Shown: positions 9,268-18,562 of the stretch, piece by piece
Layout of the letters: the number at the start of each line of letters is the position of its first letter
Numbering within the stretch: the first letter of the stretch is position 1
DNA from: Herminiimonas sp. KBW02
Lineage (GTDB): Bacteria > Pseudomonadota > Gammaproteobacteria > Burkholderiales > Burkholderiaceae_D
DNA length: 64,000 bases
NCBI RefSeq assembly: GCF_003852535.1
Contig: NZ_QAJP01000005.1
Coordinates: 144,403-208,402 of the forward strand
Direction: 5' to 3'
Notes under the pieces: model-generated
Database searches by the model: none
Seen by the model: only the letters and a program-made list of their open reading frames with translations
Told to the model about the DNA's origin: nothing
Made by a program: the position numbers and the translations under genes

Positions 9268-9842
9268 GCCGCTATTTCATTAATGATTCCATCGCTGGCT
9301 GTCGCCAGTGCTGCGGCACCGCCTTGCGCGTTTGGGCTGGCGCTTGGCAATTGCCGGCTGAAGGTTTTTTGTGCCCGCAAAGTGCGGCCGTCAAACAGGG
9401 ACGCGCGCATCGCAATCGAGATGGTGCTGTGCTGTGCACTGTCAAATGACTGGGAAAAGTCGTCGAGTTCGATACGCAGTATCGGCAAATTAGCCGCGCC
9501 ATTATCGGCCGGAACCACGATGCCACCCGCTTGCGACAAACGGACTTTCAGTCTTTGTTCGAGTAACTCAGCCGGTGGCATCGCCCATTGGCTGCCTGCG
9601 TAGGGACGTGGTTGCTGGCCGTTAGCGTAATTCAGACGATAAAACATCATCGGCGTATCGAGCCAGCTCGGTGCCACTACATCGGCAACGCTGATGGCTG
9701 GCAGCTTGGCGTTTTGTGTTGCGTGTGCCGGCAGCGGGCCGAGGTCATACAGCACTGGTGCCGACGCATTGCCGGCGCAACCAGTGAGCACGGCACTACC
9801 GGCCAGTGCCAGTGTTAACAGTAGTCTGCGAGTGAGCTTCAT
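9237..9842 (-). CDS. ABC-type transport auxiliary lipoprotein (PqiC/DUF330-like)
   Basis: This is a 201-residue outer-membrane lipoprotein candidate. The signal peptide MKLTRRLLLTLALAGSAV is followed by the lipobox LTGC (Cys about 22). The mature part begins with the YDLGPLPA motif typical of this auxiliary lipoprotein family, which pairs with MCE systems (PqiC is the Escherichia coli relative). It is the fourth gene of the MlaE-MlaF-MlaD-lipoprotein cluster and starts 23 bp after the MCE gene stop. The inferred role is the outer-membrane end of a lipid transport bridge. Confidence 0.87.
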   Translation of the reverse strand: MKLTRRLLLTLALAGSAVLTGCAGNASAPVLYDLGPLPAHATQNAKLPAISVADVVAPSWLDTPMMFYRLNYANGQQPRPYAGSQWAMPPAELLEQRLKVRLSQAGGIVVPADNGAANLPILRIELDDFSQSFDSAQHSTISIAMRASLFDGRTLRAQKTFSRQLPSASPNAQGGAAALATASDGIINEIAAWLSTVATKK

Positions 9843-9865
9843 CTTGGCTATCCTGGACAGTGATC

Positions 9866-10780
9866 TTATGGTGCCGGGGCACTGAAACCGGCTTCACCTG
9901 GTCCGGGCGGGGTGCGGCCTGGACCAAACAGTATGCCTTGTGGCCGTTGGTTAAATGATTCCAGCGCGCGATTCAGTGAGCGCATCGAGGTGCGTGTTTC
10001 ATCAATCAGTGGTGACGCCTGGTATTCCACCGTCGAGGCGGCAGAGCCGACCTTGTTAATGGTATCGCTGAAGCTGTCTATCGGGCCATCTTTCGCGTTC
10101 AGTTTGGCCGTAATGTGCGAGGCTTCATCAGAGAAGCGATTGATCGAGTTGAGGGCGTTGTCAGCTTTATTTGCGAGTGCCGGTAATTTATCCAGCGTCG
10201 GTTGCAACTGTTGCGGGATTTTTTCTATCTTGTTGGCGGCAGCGCTGACATCGCTGAATGCACCGAGTATGGTTTTCTGGTTTTGTTCAGACAGCATCAG
10301 ATTGACTTTCGATGCCAGCTCTTCGGTTTGTTTCAGGATCGCCAGTCCGCGCAATTGCAGGGTGTCGAGCAGGCTGGCACGCAGGGTGATGCGTGCCACC
10401 TTGTTTTTCGATGACGGCAGCAGCACAGGTTGTGAGCCATCGTCATCCAGTTGCACATAAGCCAGGCCGGTGACGCCCTGATAGCTGAGAGTGGCGAAAG
10501 TCGAATGGGTGATGGGCGTGTCCTTGGAGACGCTGAAACGGATCAGGATCTGTCCGGGCTTTTGCGGGTCGAACAATACCGCATCGACGCGACCGACATC
10601 AAGCCCGCGATAGCGGACGCCGGCTTGCGGGTTCAGGCCGGGCACGGACAGGGTGGTGGCGATTTCGTAAGGTACGCGTTCCACGCGATCACGATTGAAC
10701 CAGAGTGCGATCAGCACAGCGGCGATCAGCAGGACGATCGTGAAAATGCCGGCCATTAATGCATGCGCTTTATTTTCCAT
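9866..10780 (-). CDS. MCE/MlaD-family lipid-binding protein
   Basis: This is a 304-residue periplasmic protein anchored by one N-terminal helix (about residues 9-28). A single MCE domain follows (about 38-115, VPGLNPQAGVRYRGLDVGRVD), which forms hexameric lipid-carrying rings in relatives. A long alpha-helical stretch (about 130-270) and a Pro-rich tail come next, longer than E. coli MlaD (183 residues) and more like the PqiB/Mce4-style single-domain proteins of Burkholderiales. It is 9 bp downstream of the ATPase gene. With the permease and lipoprotein it forms one transporter, probably for phospholipids. Confidence 0.9.
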   Translation of the reverse strand: MENKAHALMAGIFTIVLLIAAVLIALWFNRDRVERVPYEIATTLSVPGLNPQAGVRYRGLDVGRVDAVLFDPQKPGQILIRFSVSKDTPITHSTFATLSYQGVTGLAYVQLDDDGSQPVLLPSSKNKVARITLRASLLDTLQLRGLAILKQTEELASKVNLMLSEQNQKTILGAFSDVSAAANKIEKIPQQLQPTLDKLPALANKADNALNSINRFSDEASHITAKLNAKDGPIDSFSDTINKVGSAASTVEYQASPLIDETRTSMRSLNRALESFNQRPQGILFGPGRTPPGPGEAGFSAPAP

Positions 10781-10789
10781 AATTGATCT

Positions 10790-11653
10790 TTAGAGTGATG
10801 ACGACTCTCCTCCCTGGTTCTGCCCTGATTTTTCGGGTAATGCTTCAAATGCGCGTTGTCCGCGCTCGCCACGGAAAAATGTTTCGATAAACGGATGCTT
10901 GAACTCGACTACTTTATCCGGCCTGCAATAGGCAATGATGTGTTTGTCTGCCAGCACTGCCACGCGTGACGACAACGCAAACAAGGTGTCGAGATCATGC
11001 GTCACCATGACCACGGTCAGATGCATCTCGTCGTGTAATTCCCGTATCAGGTTGACGAAACTTTCTGACGCGTTCGGGTCCAGTCCGGCGGTAGGCTCAT
11101 CCAGGAACAGCAGTTCCGGTTCCAGCGCCAGCGCACGTGCCAGCGCTACGCGCTTGATCATGCCGCCGGATAAATCAGCCGGCATTTTCAGTGCATGTTC
11201 CGGACCTATGCCTGCCATTTGCAACTTCAGCAAAGCGGCGTCGCGTATCAATTGTCTGGGTAAGACGCGTAATTCGCGCATAGGTTGCGCGACATTATCA
11301 AAAACGGTCAGCGCCGAGAACAATGCACCTTGCTGGAACAGCATACCCCAGCGATTGCGCAATTGCTGCAGATGCTCTGGGGCTATGCGATTAATGTCTT
11401 CACCAAACACGCGCACACTGCCGCTGGCTGGCTGATTCAGACCCAGCATCTGGCGCAGCAGCACGGTTTTGCCGGAGCCTGAGCCGCCCACCAGTGAAAC
11501 GATTTCGCCCTGATTGATTTTCAGGCTCAGGTTTTCGTGCACCACCACATCGCCGAAGCGCGTGCTCAGATTATCGATTTCTATCATCGTTTGCGGATTA
11601 TCCGCATGGTCGTCGGTGCATGCGGACATGCTGTGGTCTATGTCGGGCAGCAT
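10790..11653 (-). CDS. MlaF-like ABC ATPase
   Basis: This is the ATP-binding subunit of the MCE transporter, 287 residues from the coupled start. Walker A GGSGSGKTVL, signature LSGGMIKRVALARAL (the family usually has SGGM rather than SGGQ), Walker B LLFLDEPTAGLDP and the switch histidine in VMVTHDLDTL are all present. The start ATG shares its A with the permease stop (TGATG), so the two proteins are translationally coupled. A second possible start is MIEIDNL, 22 residues in. The tail after residue 265 is Gly/Ser/Gln-rich. Confidence 0.93.
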   Translation of the reverse strand: MLPDIDHSMSACTDDHADNPQTMIEIDNLSTRFGDVVVHENLSLKINQGEIVSLVGGSGSGKTVLLRQMLGLNQPASGSVRVFGEDINRIAPEHLQQLRNRWGMLFQQGALFSALTVFDNVAQPMRELRVLPRQLIRDAALLKLQMAGIGPEHALKMPADLSGGMIKRVALARALALEPELLFLDEPTAGLDPNASESFVNLIRELHDEMHLTVVMVTHDLDTLFALSSRVAVLADKHIIAYCRPDKVVEFKHPFIETFFRGERGQRAFEALPEKSGQNQGGESSSL

Positions 11654-12786
11654 CAGAATCCCACTCCGCTAAAGACAATCGCAAACACGGCATCCGCCAG
11701 GATCACAACAGTAATCGCCGTCACTACCGAGATCGTTGTCCCTGCACCCAGGCTTTCCGTATTGGGCTTGATGCGCAAGCCAAAGTGACAGGCCACCAGC
11801 GCAATCAGGCTGCCGAAGACGACGCCTTTGCCGAGACCTATCCAGTAATTGGACAGGGGCACGGCATCCGGCAACTCACGTATGAAATATTTGAAAGATA
11901 GTCCCAGCTCCGCACTCGCCGCCACCATGCCGCCCAGCAGCGCCATCGCATCGGTCCAGACCACCAGCAATGGCATCGATATCGCGAGCGCGATGACCTT
12001 GGGCATGATGAGGCGATAACCATGCGGCAAGCCCATCACCAGCATCGCATCCAGTTCTTCCGTCACCCGCATGACGCCGAGCTGTGCCGTAATCGACGAG
12101 CCGGAGCGACCAGCGACCAGGATGGCTGCCAGCAAGGGACCGAGTTCGCGGATGACGCTCATGCCGAGGATGTTGACGAGGAAAATATCACCGCCGAACT
12201 GATGCAATTGTTGTGCCGACAAATAAGACAGCACGATGCCGATCAGGAAGCCGACCAGTGCGGTAATACCCAGCGCCTGATAACCGGTATGAAAAATATT
12301 GGCCGAGATTTCCTTCCACGGACCGCGTTGCGGTTGTCGCAGGAAGCGCCCGAGGTCCATGACCAGTTGCCCGATCAGCGTGATAAAGCCGAGCATGTGA
12401 TCTGCCATCCGCAATTTGAATTGCAGATAGGCGGAGAAGGTGTACCAGCGATGTTGTGGCGGTTTCTTTACCTGCAGGGTGCCGGTTTGTTCCAGTCGCT
12501 GGAAAAAGGTTTCGTGTTGCGGGGCCAGGGTGAGCCGGGCCGGGCGTTTCTTGCCCCAGGCATTCCACAGCAATTGCGCGCCTATGTAATCGAGGGCTTC
12601 GATTTGTGACAAATTCCAGTACGCCTCATCGACCTTGCGCACCCCGCGCAGGGTGGCGCTGATTTTTTCCATCACACCAGGATGCGCCGGATCGGCCAGC
12701 GCACGCACCTGCCATGAGCCGGCTGCGATGACAGTGGCCTGATCGTTCTGCGTATAACTCAGGGTGGGTGACGCGTAGTTATGCAT
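11653..12786 (-). CDS. MlaE-family permease with N-terminal STAS-like domain
   Basis: This is the inner-membrane permease of the MCE transporter (377 residues from the ATG at 12786). The first 120 residues form a STAS-like domain (WNLSQIEALDYIGAQLLWNAW); the rest is the MlaE fold with about five hydrophobic segments and the family stretch RELGPLLAAILVAGRSGS. In E. coli the STAS protein MlaB is separate, so this gene combines MlaB and MlaE functions. A longer frame to 12939 is rejected because it would run into the divergent birA gene and its first 51 residues look non-coding. The stop overlaps the ATPase start. Confidence 0.9.
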   Translation of the reverse strand: MHNYASPTLSYTQNDQATVIAAGSWQVRALADPAHPGVMEKISATLRGVRKVDEAYWNLSQIEALDYIGAQLLWNAWGKKRPARLTLAPQHETFFQRLEQTGTLQVKKPPQHRWYTFSAYLQFKLRMADHMLGFITLIGQLVMDLGRFLRQPQRGPWKEISANIFHTGYQALGITALVGFLIGIVLSYLSAQQLHQFGGDIFLVNILGMSVIRELGPLLAAILVAGRSGSSITAQLGVMRVTEELDAMLVMGLPHGYRLIMPKVIALAISMPLLVVWTDAMALLGGMVAASAELGLSFKYFIRELPDAVPLSNYWIGLGKGVVFGSLIALVACHFGLRIKPNTESLGAGTTISVVTAITVVILADAVFAIVFSGVGF

Positions 12787-12893
12787 GCAGGCAAGTGTAA
12801 GGGAGAATAGAATTTGCGTCACGCCGACACTGCAGACGCAGATATGGGTAGCCATCAGTTTCGCCGCGGCAAGCATCCCGCTACAATGCGCAC

Positions 12894-13685
12894 ATGACCG
12901 CACTCCCATCACCACAACGACTGGCCAGCCTGTGCGCACCCGCTACGCAAGGCATCGCGCTGGAGATCGTGGCGGAAACCGGCTCGACCAATGCCGATTT
13001 GCTGGCGCGTGCACCGCAGCTGCAGCAAGCGACATTGTTATGGGCGCAACGACAAACCGCGGGTAAGGGGCGCGCCGGTCGTGCCTGGCACACACCGCCC
13101 GGATCTGCACTGACGTTTTCTCTGGCCTGGAAATTCAACTTGCCGCTGCAAGGCTTGCTGGGCTTGCCGCTGGCGGTCGGCGTTGTGATTGCTGAAGCCT
13201 TGCGGACTTTCGGTGTCGAAGCGCACCTGAAATGGCCTAACGATATATTAAAAGATGAGGGCAAGCTGGCTGGCATCCTGATCGAAACGGTCGTCGAAAA
13301 GTCCGGGCCAACAGCGACATGGGCGGTGATAGGCGTCGGCATTAATATTGCGCAAGCGTCTGCCTTGAGTGCGCAAGCCGGTCGTGCGGTAGTAGCCGCA
13401 AGCGAGCTGGCGCATGAGCCTGAGCGCGTCATGGCGGCTTTGCTGGATGGCTTTGCGCAAGCTTTGCCGGTATTCGAGCAGCGCGGTTTTGCCGCGTTTG
13501 TCGAGACGTGGAATGCACTGGATGCGTATGCCGGACAGGCGGTGAATATTCTTGATCAGGGCAAAGTACTGCATAGTGGTCAGGCTGCCGGAGTAGATGA
13601 CAGCGGGCGTTTGTTGCTCGATACCGTGCAGGGGCGCATCACGATAGCTGCAGGCGATGTGTCGTTGCGTATCAGGGAGGATTAA
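12894..13685 (+). CDS. birA: biotin-[acetyl-CoA-carboxylase] ligase
   Basis: This is a 263-residue protein that activates biotin as biotinyl-AMP and transfers it to the biotin carboxyl carrier protein. The ETGSTNADLL segment, the nucleotide loop GKGRAGRAW and LKWPNDIL are diagnostic, and a short C-terminal beta domain follows. There is no N-terminal helix-turn-helix, so this is the monofunctional class and not a repressor. It is the first gene of birA-coaX-SPOR (gap of 3 bp to coaX). It diverges from the Mla operon with about 107 bp between the starts. Confidence 0.96.
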   Translation: MTALPSPQRLASLCAPATQGIALEIVAETGSTNADLLARAPQLQQATLLWAQRQTAGKGRAGRAWHTPPGSALTFSLAWKFNLPLQGLLGLPLAVGVVIAEALRTFGVEAHLKWPNDILKDEGKLAGILIETVVEKSGPTATWAVIGVGINIAQASALSAQAGRAVVAASELAHEPERVMAALLDGFAQALPVFEQRGFAAFVETWNALDAYAGQAVNILDQGKVLHSGQAAGVDDSGRLLLDTVQGRITIAAGDVSLRIRED

Positions 13686-13688
13686 ACG

Positions 13689-14471
13689 ATGTTGTTATTG
13701 GTCGATGCAGGGAATACACGGATCAAATGGGCGCTGGTGGATCGCTCACTGCCGGCACAGACGCCGGGTAAGTGGCTGCAACATGGCAGCGTTGCGCGTG
13801 CCGAAGCCGGTGCTTTGGTCGATGCATGGCGTGGTTTCAGCATAGGTCGGGTCATGTTGTCGAATGTGGCGGGGCATGAATTGCGCGGTGAGCTGGAGCG
13901 TGCGGTATTGCACACACTGGGAACCAGGCCGGTGGCATTGGAATGGTTTGCCTCGGCAGCCGAGCTGGGCGGAGTGAAGAATCGTTACCTGAATCCGGCG
14001 CAACTGGGCGCTGACCGTTTTGCCGCTGCGATCGGTGCGCATGCCTTGTTTCCTGCAGGGCCGCTGGTGGTCGCCACCTGCGGTACGGCGACTACGGTCG
14101 ATGCACTGAGTGCTGAAGGTGAATTCATAGGCGGCATGATTTTGCCCGGACTCGGCCTGATGGCCTCGTCGCTGGCGAAGAATACTGCGCAATTGCCGCA
14201 AGTCGCATTGCAAAGCACCTTGACGCACCCGTTTGCCGACAACACGGATGCCGCGATAGTCAGTGGTTGCCTGGCGGCGCAGGCGGGTGCGATAGAGCGC
14301 GCGGTGGCAGCGCAAATGCGCAGCTATCCGAACTTGCCGGTTCCTTGCATACTGGCAGGCGGTGCGGCAGACTTGATTGCGCCGCACCTTACGATAGATT
14401 ACACACGCGTCGATAACCTGGTTTTAATCGGTTTGCACACAGTAGCGATACAACATACTTCCCCATGTTAA
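13689..14471 (+). CDS. coaX: type III pantothenate kinase
   Basis: This enzyme phosphorylates pantothenate in the first step of coenzyme A synthesis. It is 260 residues with the acetate/sugar kinase fold. It has the phosphate loop DAGNTRIKWALVD at the N-terminus, the family motif GADRFAAAIGA (about residue 102) and TCGTATTVDALS (about 130). It is placed between birA and a SPOR protein, with a 7-bp overlap to the latter, as in many Burkholderiales. Confidence 0.96.
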   Translation: MLLLVDAGNTRIKWALVDRSLPAQTPGKWLQHGSVARAEAGALVDAWRGFSIGRVMLSNVAGHELRGELERAVLHTLGTRPVALEWFASAAELGGVKNRYLNPAQLGADRFAAAIGAHALFPAGPLVVATCGTATTVDALSAEGEFIGGMILPGLGLMASSLAKNTAQLPQVALQSTLTHPFADNTDAAIVSGCLAAQAGAIERAVAAQMRSYPNLPVPCILAGGAADLIAPHLTIDYTRVDNLVLIGLHTVAIQHTSPC

Positions 14472-15202
14472 AAATCCTGTTCGGCTTATTGTTAGTGATC
14501 AACGGCGGCTTGTACGCGTTTGAACATGGCTATTTGAATAGCCTGATCCCGCCCAGCCACGATCCTTTGCGCCTGAAGCAGCAATTGAACCCTGATCTGC
14601 TGAAACTGGTGCCGCTGGATAAGGAGAAGGCTGAAGCCGGAAAGGCGGAAAAAGTAGCTGCCGTCGAACCGGAAAAGATTCCGCAAGCTGTCGAGCAACC
14701 AGTAGAAAAGCCGGTAGAGAAGCCGGCTGAGAAAGCTGCCGAAGTACTGGCTTGCACCGAAATCGGTAATTTTGATGCCGCCGAGGCGAAGAATTTTGAA
14801 GCGAAGCTGACTACGCTGGCTTTGGGTGAGCGCCTGTCGCGTCGCCAGATACAGGAAAATGCGCGCTTTATCGTCTACATCCCGCCTCTCGCTAACAAGG
14901 AAGTGGCGGATAAAAAGGGCGGTGAGCTGAAGCGCCTGGGTGTCGATGATTTCTTTGTTATCACCGAGCACACTGCTTTGCAATGGGGCATCTCGCTGGG
15001 AATTTTTAAATCGGAAGAAGCGGCACGCAACCATCTCGCGGCCTTGAATCAGAAGGGCGTGCGTAGCGCCAGGGTTGGTCCGCATAACAATGTCGCGCCC
15101 AAGCTGGCTTTCCAGTTCCGGCGCCTGGATGCAGCGACCAGGGCTAATCTGGATAAGATCCGTGCCACTTTCCCGCGCCAGGAAGCACGCGCCTGCATCT
15201 GA
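14465..15202 (+). CDS. SPOR-domain-like membrane-anchored protein
   Basis: This is a 245-residue protein with an N-terminal membrane helix (about residues 2-19). A low-complexity linker rich in E, K, P and A (about 55-95) contains repeated VEKPVEKPAEK units. The C-terminal part (about 155-215, VYIPPLANKEVADKKGGEL to GVRSARVG) resembles a SPOR peptidoglycan-binding domain, with the usual GIFKSEEAARNHLAAL helix. It probably localises to the division septum in the periplasm. It overlaps coaX by 7 bp. The SPOR call is from pattern, not from a search. Confidence 0.75.
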   Translation: MLKILFGLLLVINGGLYAFEHGYLNSLIPPSHDPLRLKQQLNPDLLKLVPLDKEKAEAGKAEKVAAVEPEKIPQAVEQPVEKPVEKPAEKAAEVLACTEIGNFDAAEAKNFEAKLTTLALGERLSRRQIQENARFIVYIPPLANKEVADKKGGELKRLGVDDFFVITEHTALQWGISLGIFKSEEAARNHLAALNQKGVRSARVGPHNNVAPKLAFQFRRLDAATRANLDKIRATFPRQEARACI

Positions 15203-15208
15203 GTTGGC

Positions 15209-15424
15209 TTAAGACTCAGGCGCTGAGTTTGCTGCGGCCAGCCGACGGGCGCGCAAGGCTGACAGGCAATCCGGGCACATACAGGTTTTGGCCTTGCCAT
15301 CCGCATCACGCACCAGTTCACCTTTGGGCGTAGTGGGCAGTGCGGTACACCAGCATGCTTCTGCCGTCGTTGTGTCCACCATGCCGCAGGAGAAGGTGGC
15401 TTCGCATTGCGAACAACTACTCAT
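15209..15424 (-). CDS. cysteine-rich CWC-type small protein
   Basis: This is a 71-residue cytoplasmic protein with eight cysteines in a metal-binding-like pattern: CSQC near the start, FSCG, CWC in the middle and CMCPDC near the end. The CWC core followed by a proline-rich turn is the signature of the cysteine-rich CWC family, whose function is unknown. The ATG at 15424 is preferred over the frame's first Met at 15478 because GGAA precedes it at a good distance and the upstream residues are not family-like. It is convergent with the SPOR gene, with only 6 bp between the stops. Confidence 0.8.
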   Translation of the reverse strand: MSSCSQCEATFSCGMVDTTTAEACWCTALPTTPKGELVRDADGKAKTCMCPDCLSALRARRLAAANSAPES

Positions 15425-15657
15425 TTTGATTCCGTTTTCTTTCCCTGGTATTGCCGCGCGACAAATGGCGCGCAGCACGTGTGACAGCTGTCACAGGCCG
15501 GCAAATGAGCCCGCATACCCGTCGGTTTTGTCGTTTGGGCAAGACAGCTGCCGAATATTCGTGGCATTTACGGCAAAGAGCCAAGAAATGAATTGGCATT
15601 CGCTGTAAAATCGCGGTCATCCATTTTTCAGAACCACTTCTACCCAACTTGACCGAT

Positions 15658-16551
15658 ATGAACGCTGATCTTACTGTAGTTTCGCCACAAATACAGGCGC
15701 AAATTCTGGCCGAGGCGCTGCCGTATATCCGCAAATTTCACGGCAAGACCATTGTCGTCAAATACGGCGGCAATGCAATGACCGAAGAGCGCCTGAAGCA
15801 CGGCTTTGCGCGCGACGTGATTTTATTGAAACTGGTCGGCATGAACCCGGTCGTGGTGCACGGTGGCGGTCCGCAAATCGATAACGCGCTGAAAAAAATC
15901 GGCAAGCAAGGCACGTTCGTGCAAGGCATGCGTATCACCGATGAAGAAACCATGGAAGTTGTGGAATGGGTGCTGGGCGGTGAAGTGCAGCAGGACATCG
16001 TAATGCTGATCAATCACTACGGCGGCCAGGCAGTCGGTCTGACCGGCAAGGATGGCGGCCTGATTCGTGCACGCAAGATGCAGATGCCGGACAAGGAACG
16101 TCCGGGCGAATTCCTCGATATCGGTTTTGTCGGCGACATCGAAGCGATCAATCCGGCGGTCGTGAAGGCCTTGCAGGACGATGCTTTCATTCCTATCATT
16201 TCGCCTATCGGCTTCGGCGACGATGGGCAGGCTTACAACATCAACGCTGACGTCGTTGCAGGAAAAATCGCCGAAATCCTGAAAGCTGAAAAGCTGATCA
16301 TGATGACGAATATCGCCGGTGTGCAAGACAAGCAAGGCAATTTGCTGACCGATTTGTCGGCACGTGAAATCGATGAAATGTTTGAAGACGGCACGATCTC
16401 CGGCGGTATGTTGCCGAAGATTTCATCGGCACTGGATGCTGCCAAGTCCGGCGTCAACACCGTACACATTATCGATGGCCGTATTGAACACTCATTGTTG
16501 CTGGAAGTGCTGACCGAACAAGCTTTCGGAACCATGATCCGTTCACACTGA
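15658..16551 (+). CDS. argB: acetylglutamate kinase
   Basis: This is the second enzyme of arginine synthesis; it phosphorylates N-acetylglutamate in the cytoplasm. It has 297 residues from ATG 15658; an in-frame TTG 9 bp upstream is less likely. The amino-acid kinase motifs are present: [11 protein letters not shown] (K about 31), HGGGPQI and [19 protein letters not shown]. It is monocistronic, followed by a strong terminator. Nothing unusual is seen. Confidence 0.97.
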   Translation: MNADLTVVSPQIQAQILAEALPYIRKFHGKTIVVKYGGNAMTEERLKHGFARDVILLKLVGMNPVVVHGGGPQIDNALKKIGKQGTFVQGMRITDEETMEVVEWVLGGEVQQDIVMLINHYGGQAVGLTGKDGGLIRARKMQMPDKERPGEFLDIGFVGDIEAINPAVVKALQDDAFIPIISPIGFGDDGQAYNINADVVAGKIAEILKAEKLIMMTNIAGVQDKQGNLLTDLSAREIDEMFEDGTISGGMLPKISSALDAAKSGVNTVHIIDGRIEHSLLLEVLTEQAFGTMIRSH

Positions 16552-16569
16552 TACAGATTCAGCTCAATA

Positions 16570-16607
16570 AAAAAGCGTAAGGGCCGGATGGTCCTTACGC
16601 TTTTTTT
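16570..16607. terminator. bidirectional Rho-independent terminator after argB
   Basis: An 11-bp stem (16575-16585 with 16590-16600, one G-U pair) closes a 4-base loop GGAT. It is flanked by A and T runs, and lies between argB and the convergent EAL gene. Confidence 0.9.
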
Positions 16608-16632
16608 ATGTGCGTGACGCGCTTCGGGGGCG

Positions 16633-18327
16633 TCATATTTGTTTTGTGAACTTATGTAGGGGCGATAAAGTTTGTGGCGGGTATTGGGAGTGCCATTTCT
16701 CGAATTCCGCTGCTGGCAGCGGCCGCGAAATCATAAAACCCTGCGCGATATCGCATCCCAGGCCAGCCAGTAATGTATACGCGTTTTGTTCTTCCACGCC
16801 TTCGGCGATGGTTCGCATGCCCATCTTGTGCGCCAGCGTGATAGCTGCTTCGACGATATGCACTGCACCCTTGTCATCCGGCAGGCGTCGTACGAAAGAC
16901 TGGTCGATTTTGATCAGCGAAATGGGCAGTTGATGCAGGTACTGCAGTGACGAGTAACCAGTGCCGAAGTCATCAATGGAAATCGTGATCTTGGCCTCGG
17001 CGAGGCGGCTTAACTCAACGATGGTGCGTGCGATGTCGTGCATCAACGCGCCTTCCGTGACCTCCAGCTCCAGTGACTGGCCGCTCACTTCGTAGCGCTG
17101 CAATAAGGACAGTACCAGGTCGGAGAAGCCGGGCTGCAGTAAATTGCGTGGGGAGATGTTGACTGCTATCGGCAGGTGTAAGCCTTGCTGGCGCCAGGAT
17201 ACGATTTGCTTCATCGCCTGCTCCAGTGCGAACTCCGTGATCAGATTGATCAGCGTACTTTGTTCGGCGCGCGGAATGAAAATGCCGGGAGGAATATTAC
17301 CTCGTTCCGGATGGTTCCAGCGCATCAGCGCTTCTACGCTATGTATTGCGCCGGTACGGAAGCAAATTTTGGGCTGGTAGTGCAACGATAACTGACCTTC
17401 CTTGATGGCGCTCATCAGGCTGCCGAGTATCGATAGATTTTCTTTTGCGAAGTTGCTGGTTTCCGGACTGTAGGCAACGCAGTCCAGTGCTTCTTCATCG
17501 GCGGAGATCAGTGCTGATTCGGCCCGTTGCAGGTAAAAATCGGGTGACTGTATGACGTTGCTGAAGGTCGCATAGCCGAGGCGGGAATCGGCGTGGATGG
17601 GAATGTCATTGAACTGGTAGGGCTGTCGTGCGCCCCTGACTAAATCTGCAAGCAGGAAGTTGATGGTTTGGGCATCCCGATCCCGGATCAGGATGCCTAA
17701 TTGCTCTGGGTCGATACGGTACACCTGAACTTTACCCCGCAGGATGTTGGTGTAGCGGGCAGCCGATTGTTGCGCAACTTCCTTGATGACCTCAAAACCA
17801 AATGCCGACTTCAGTTCCATCGCATTTTGCAGTGAGACCACCACCAGCACATGCAGGTTGGCATTACTTTTTACTTTGGGTAATTTCGCCAGTGCGCCGA
17901 GCAAAGCACTGCGATTGGGCAATTGGGTGGCCTGATCATGACGGGCGATCCATTGCAGATGCTTCAGGTAGGACCGGACGCTATCACTGGCAACGCCGCA
18001 GGCAAATCCGACCAGCATAAAAAATCCGGTGCGGTAGAGCCAATTGAGTGTGGCTTGCTGTTCACCGGTAATGACATCGATGGGCATGACCGGCCCGAGT
18101 GCTATGCCGCCGATCAAGCCGACGACCAGGCCGCCACGCATGCCGAAGACAAAGCCGGCCAACATGATGGGCAGATACATCGAATGGGAATATACGAATT
18201 TGATGCCGCCGGTCACATAGACCAGCATATAGACAGCACAGACCGAAATGATGAGTGTGGGTACCATGACAATCCGTATCGCACGGATATGCACGCCTAG
18301 CCATTCAAACAATCGGGTAGTGTTCAT
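16633..18327 (-). CDS. membrane c-di-GMP phosphodiesterase (degenerate GGDEF, intact EAL)
   Basis: This is a 564-residue protein. Residues about 18-120 hold three to five hydrophobic helices (a MASE-like sensor). Residues about 130-290 fold like a GGDEF domain, but the catalytic motif is replaced by RIDPEQLGIL, so cyclase activity is unlikely. Residues about 310-550 form an EAL domain with SVEALMRWNHP, NISPRNL, ELEVTEGALM, DDFGTGYSS, KIDQSFV and EGVEE all intact, which predicts c-di-GMP hydrolysis. The degenerate GGDEF domain may bind GTP or serve dimerisation. The 235 bp upstream (18328-18562) hold its promoter region; I see no clear site there. Confidence 0.92.
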   Translation of the reverse strand: MNTTRLFEWLGVHIRAIRIVMVPTLIISVCAVYMLVYVTGGIKFVYSHSMYLPIMLAGFVFGMRGGLVVGLIGGIALGPVMPIDVITGEQQATLNWLYRTGFFMLVGFACGVASDSVRSYLKHLQWIARHDQATQLPNRSALLGALAKLPKVKSNANLHVLVVVSLQNAMELKSAFGFEVIKEVAQQSAARYTNILRGKVQVYRIDPEQLGILIRDRDAQTINFLLADLVRGARQPYQFNDIPIHADSRLGYATFSNVIQSPDFYLQRAESALISADEEALDCVAYSPETSNFAKENLSILGSLMSAIKEGQLSLHYQPKICFRTGAIHSVEALMRWNHPERGNIPPGIFIPRAEQSTLINLITEFALEQAMKQIVSWRQQGLHLPIAVNISPRNLLQPGFSDLVLSLLQRYEVSGQSLELEVTEGALMHDIARTIVELSRLAEAKITISIDDFGTGYSSLQYLHQLPISLIKIDQSFVRRLPDDKGAVHIVEAAITLAHKMGMRTIAEGVEEQNAYTLLAGLGCDIAQGFMISRPLPAAEFEKWHSQYPPQTLSPLHKFTKQI

Positions 18328-18562
18328 CAGACATTCCTTTGTGAGGCAACATCAGCTGGTACTTAATTTTGCTAGATGGCGCTCACAAGACGAGATGACG
18401 AGATGGCTACCCGGGGATAGCGAAGAGCCATTTCATACGTTTTTTTTCATGGGCGATTTCTTGAAAGCATCTTGCCATGGCGCAAAAAAATGCGCAAATA
18501 ATATTTCCTTTTTGAAATGTTTTGCGGAAAGCAGGGCGTTGAACCGGGTGAAATCTGTGGAA

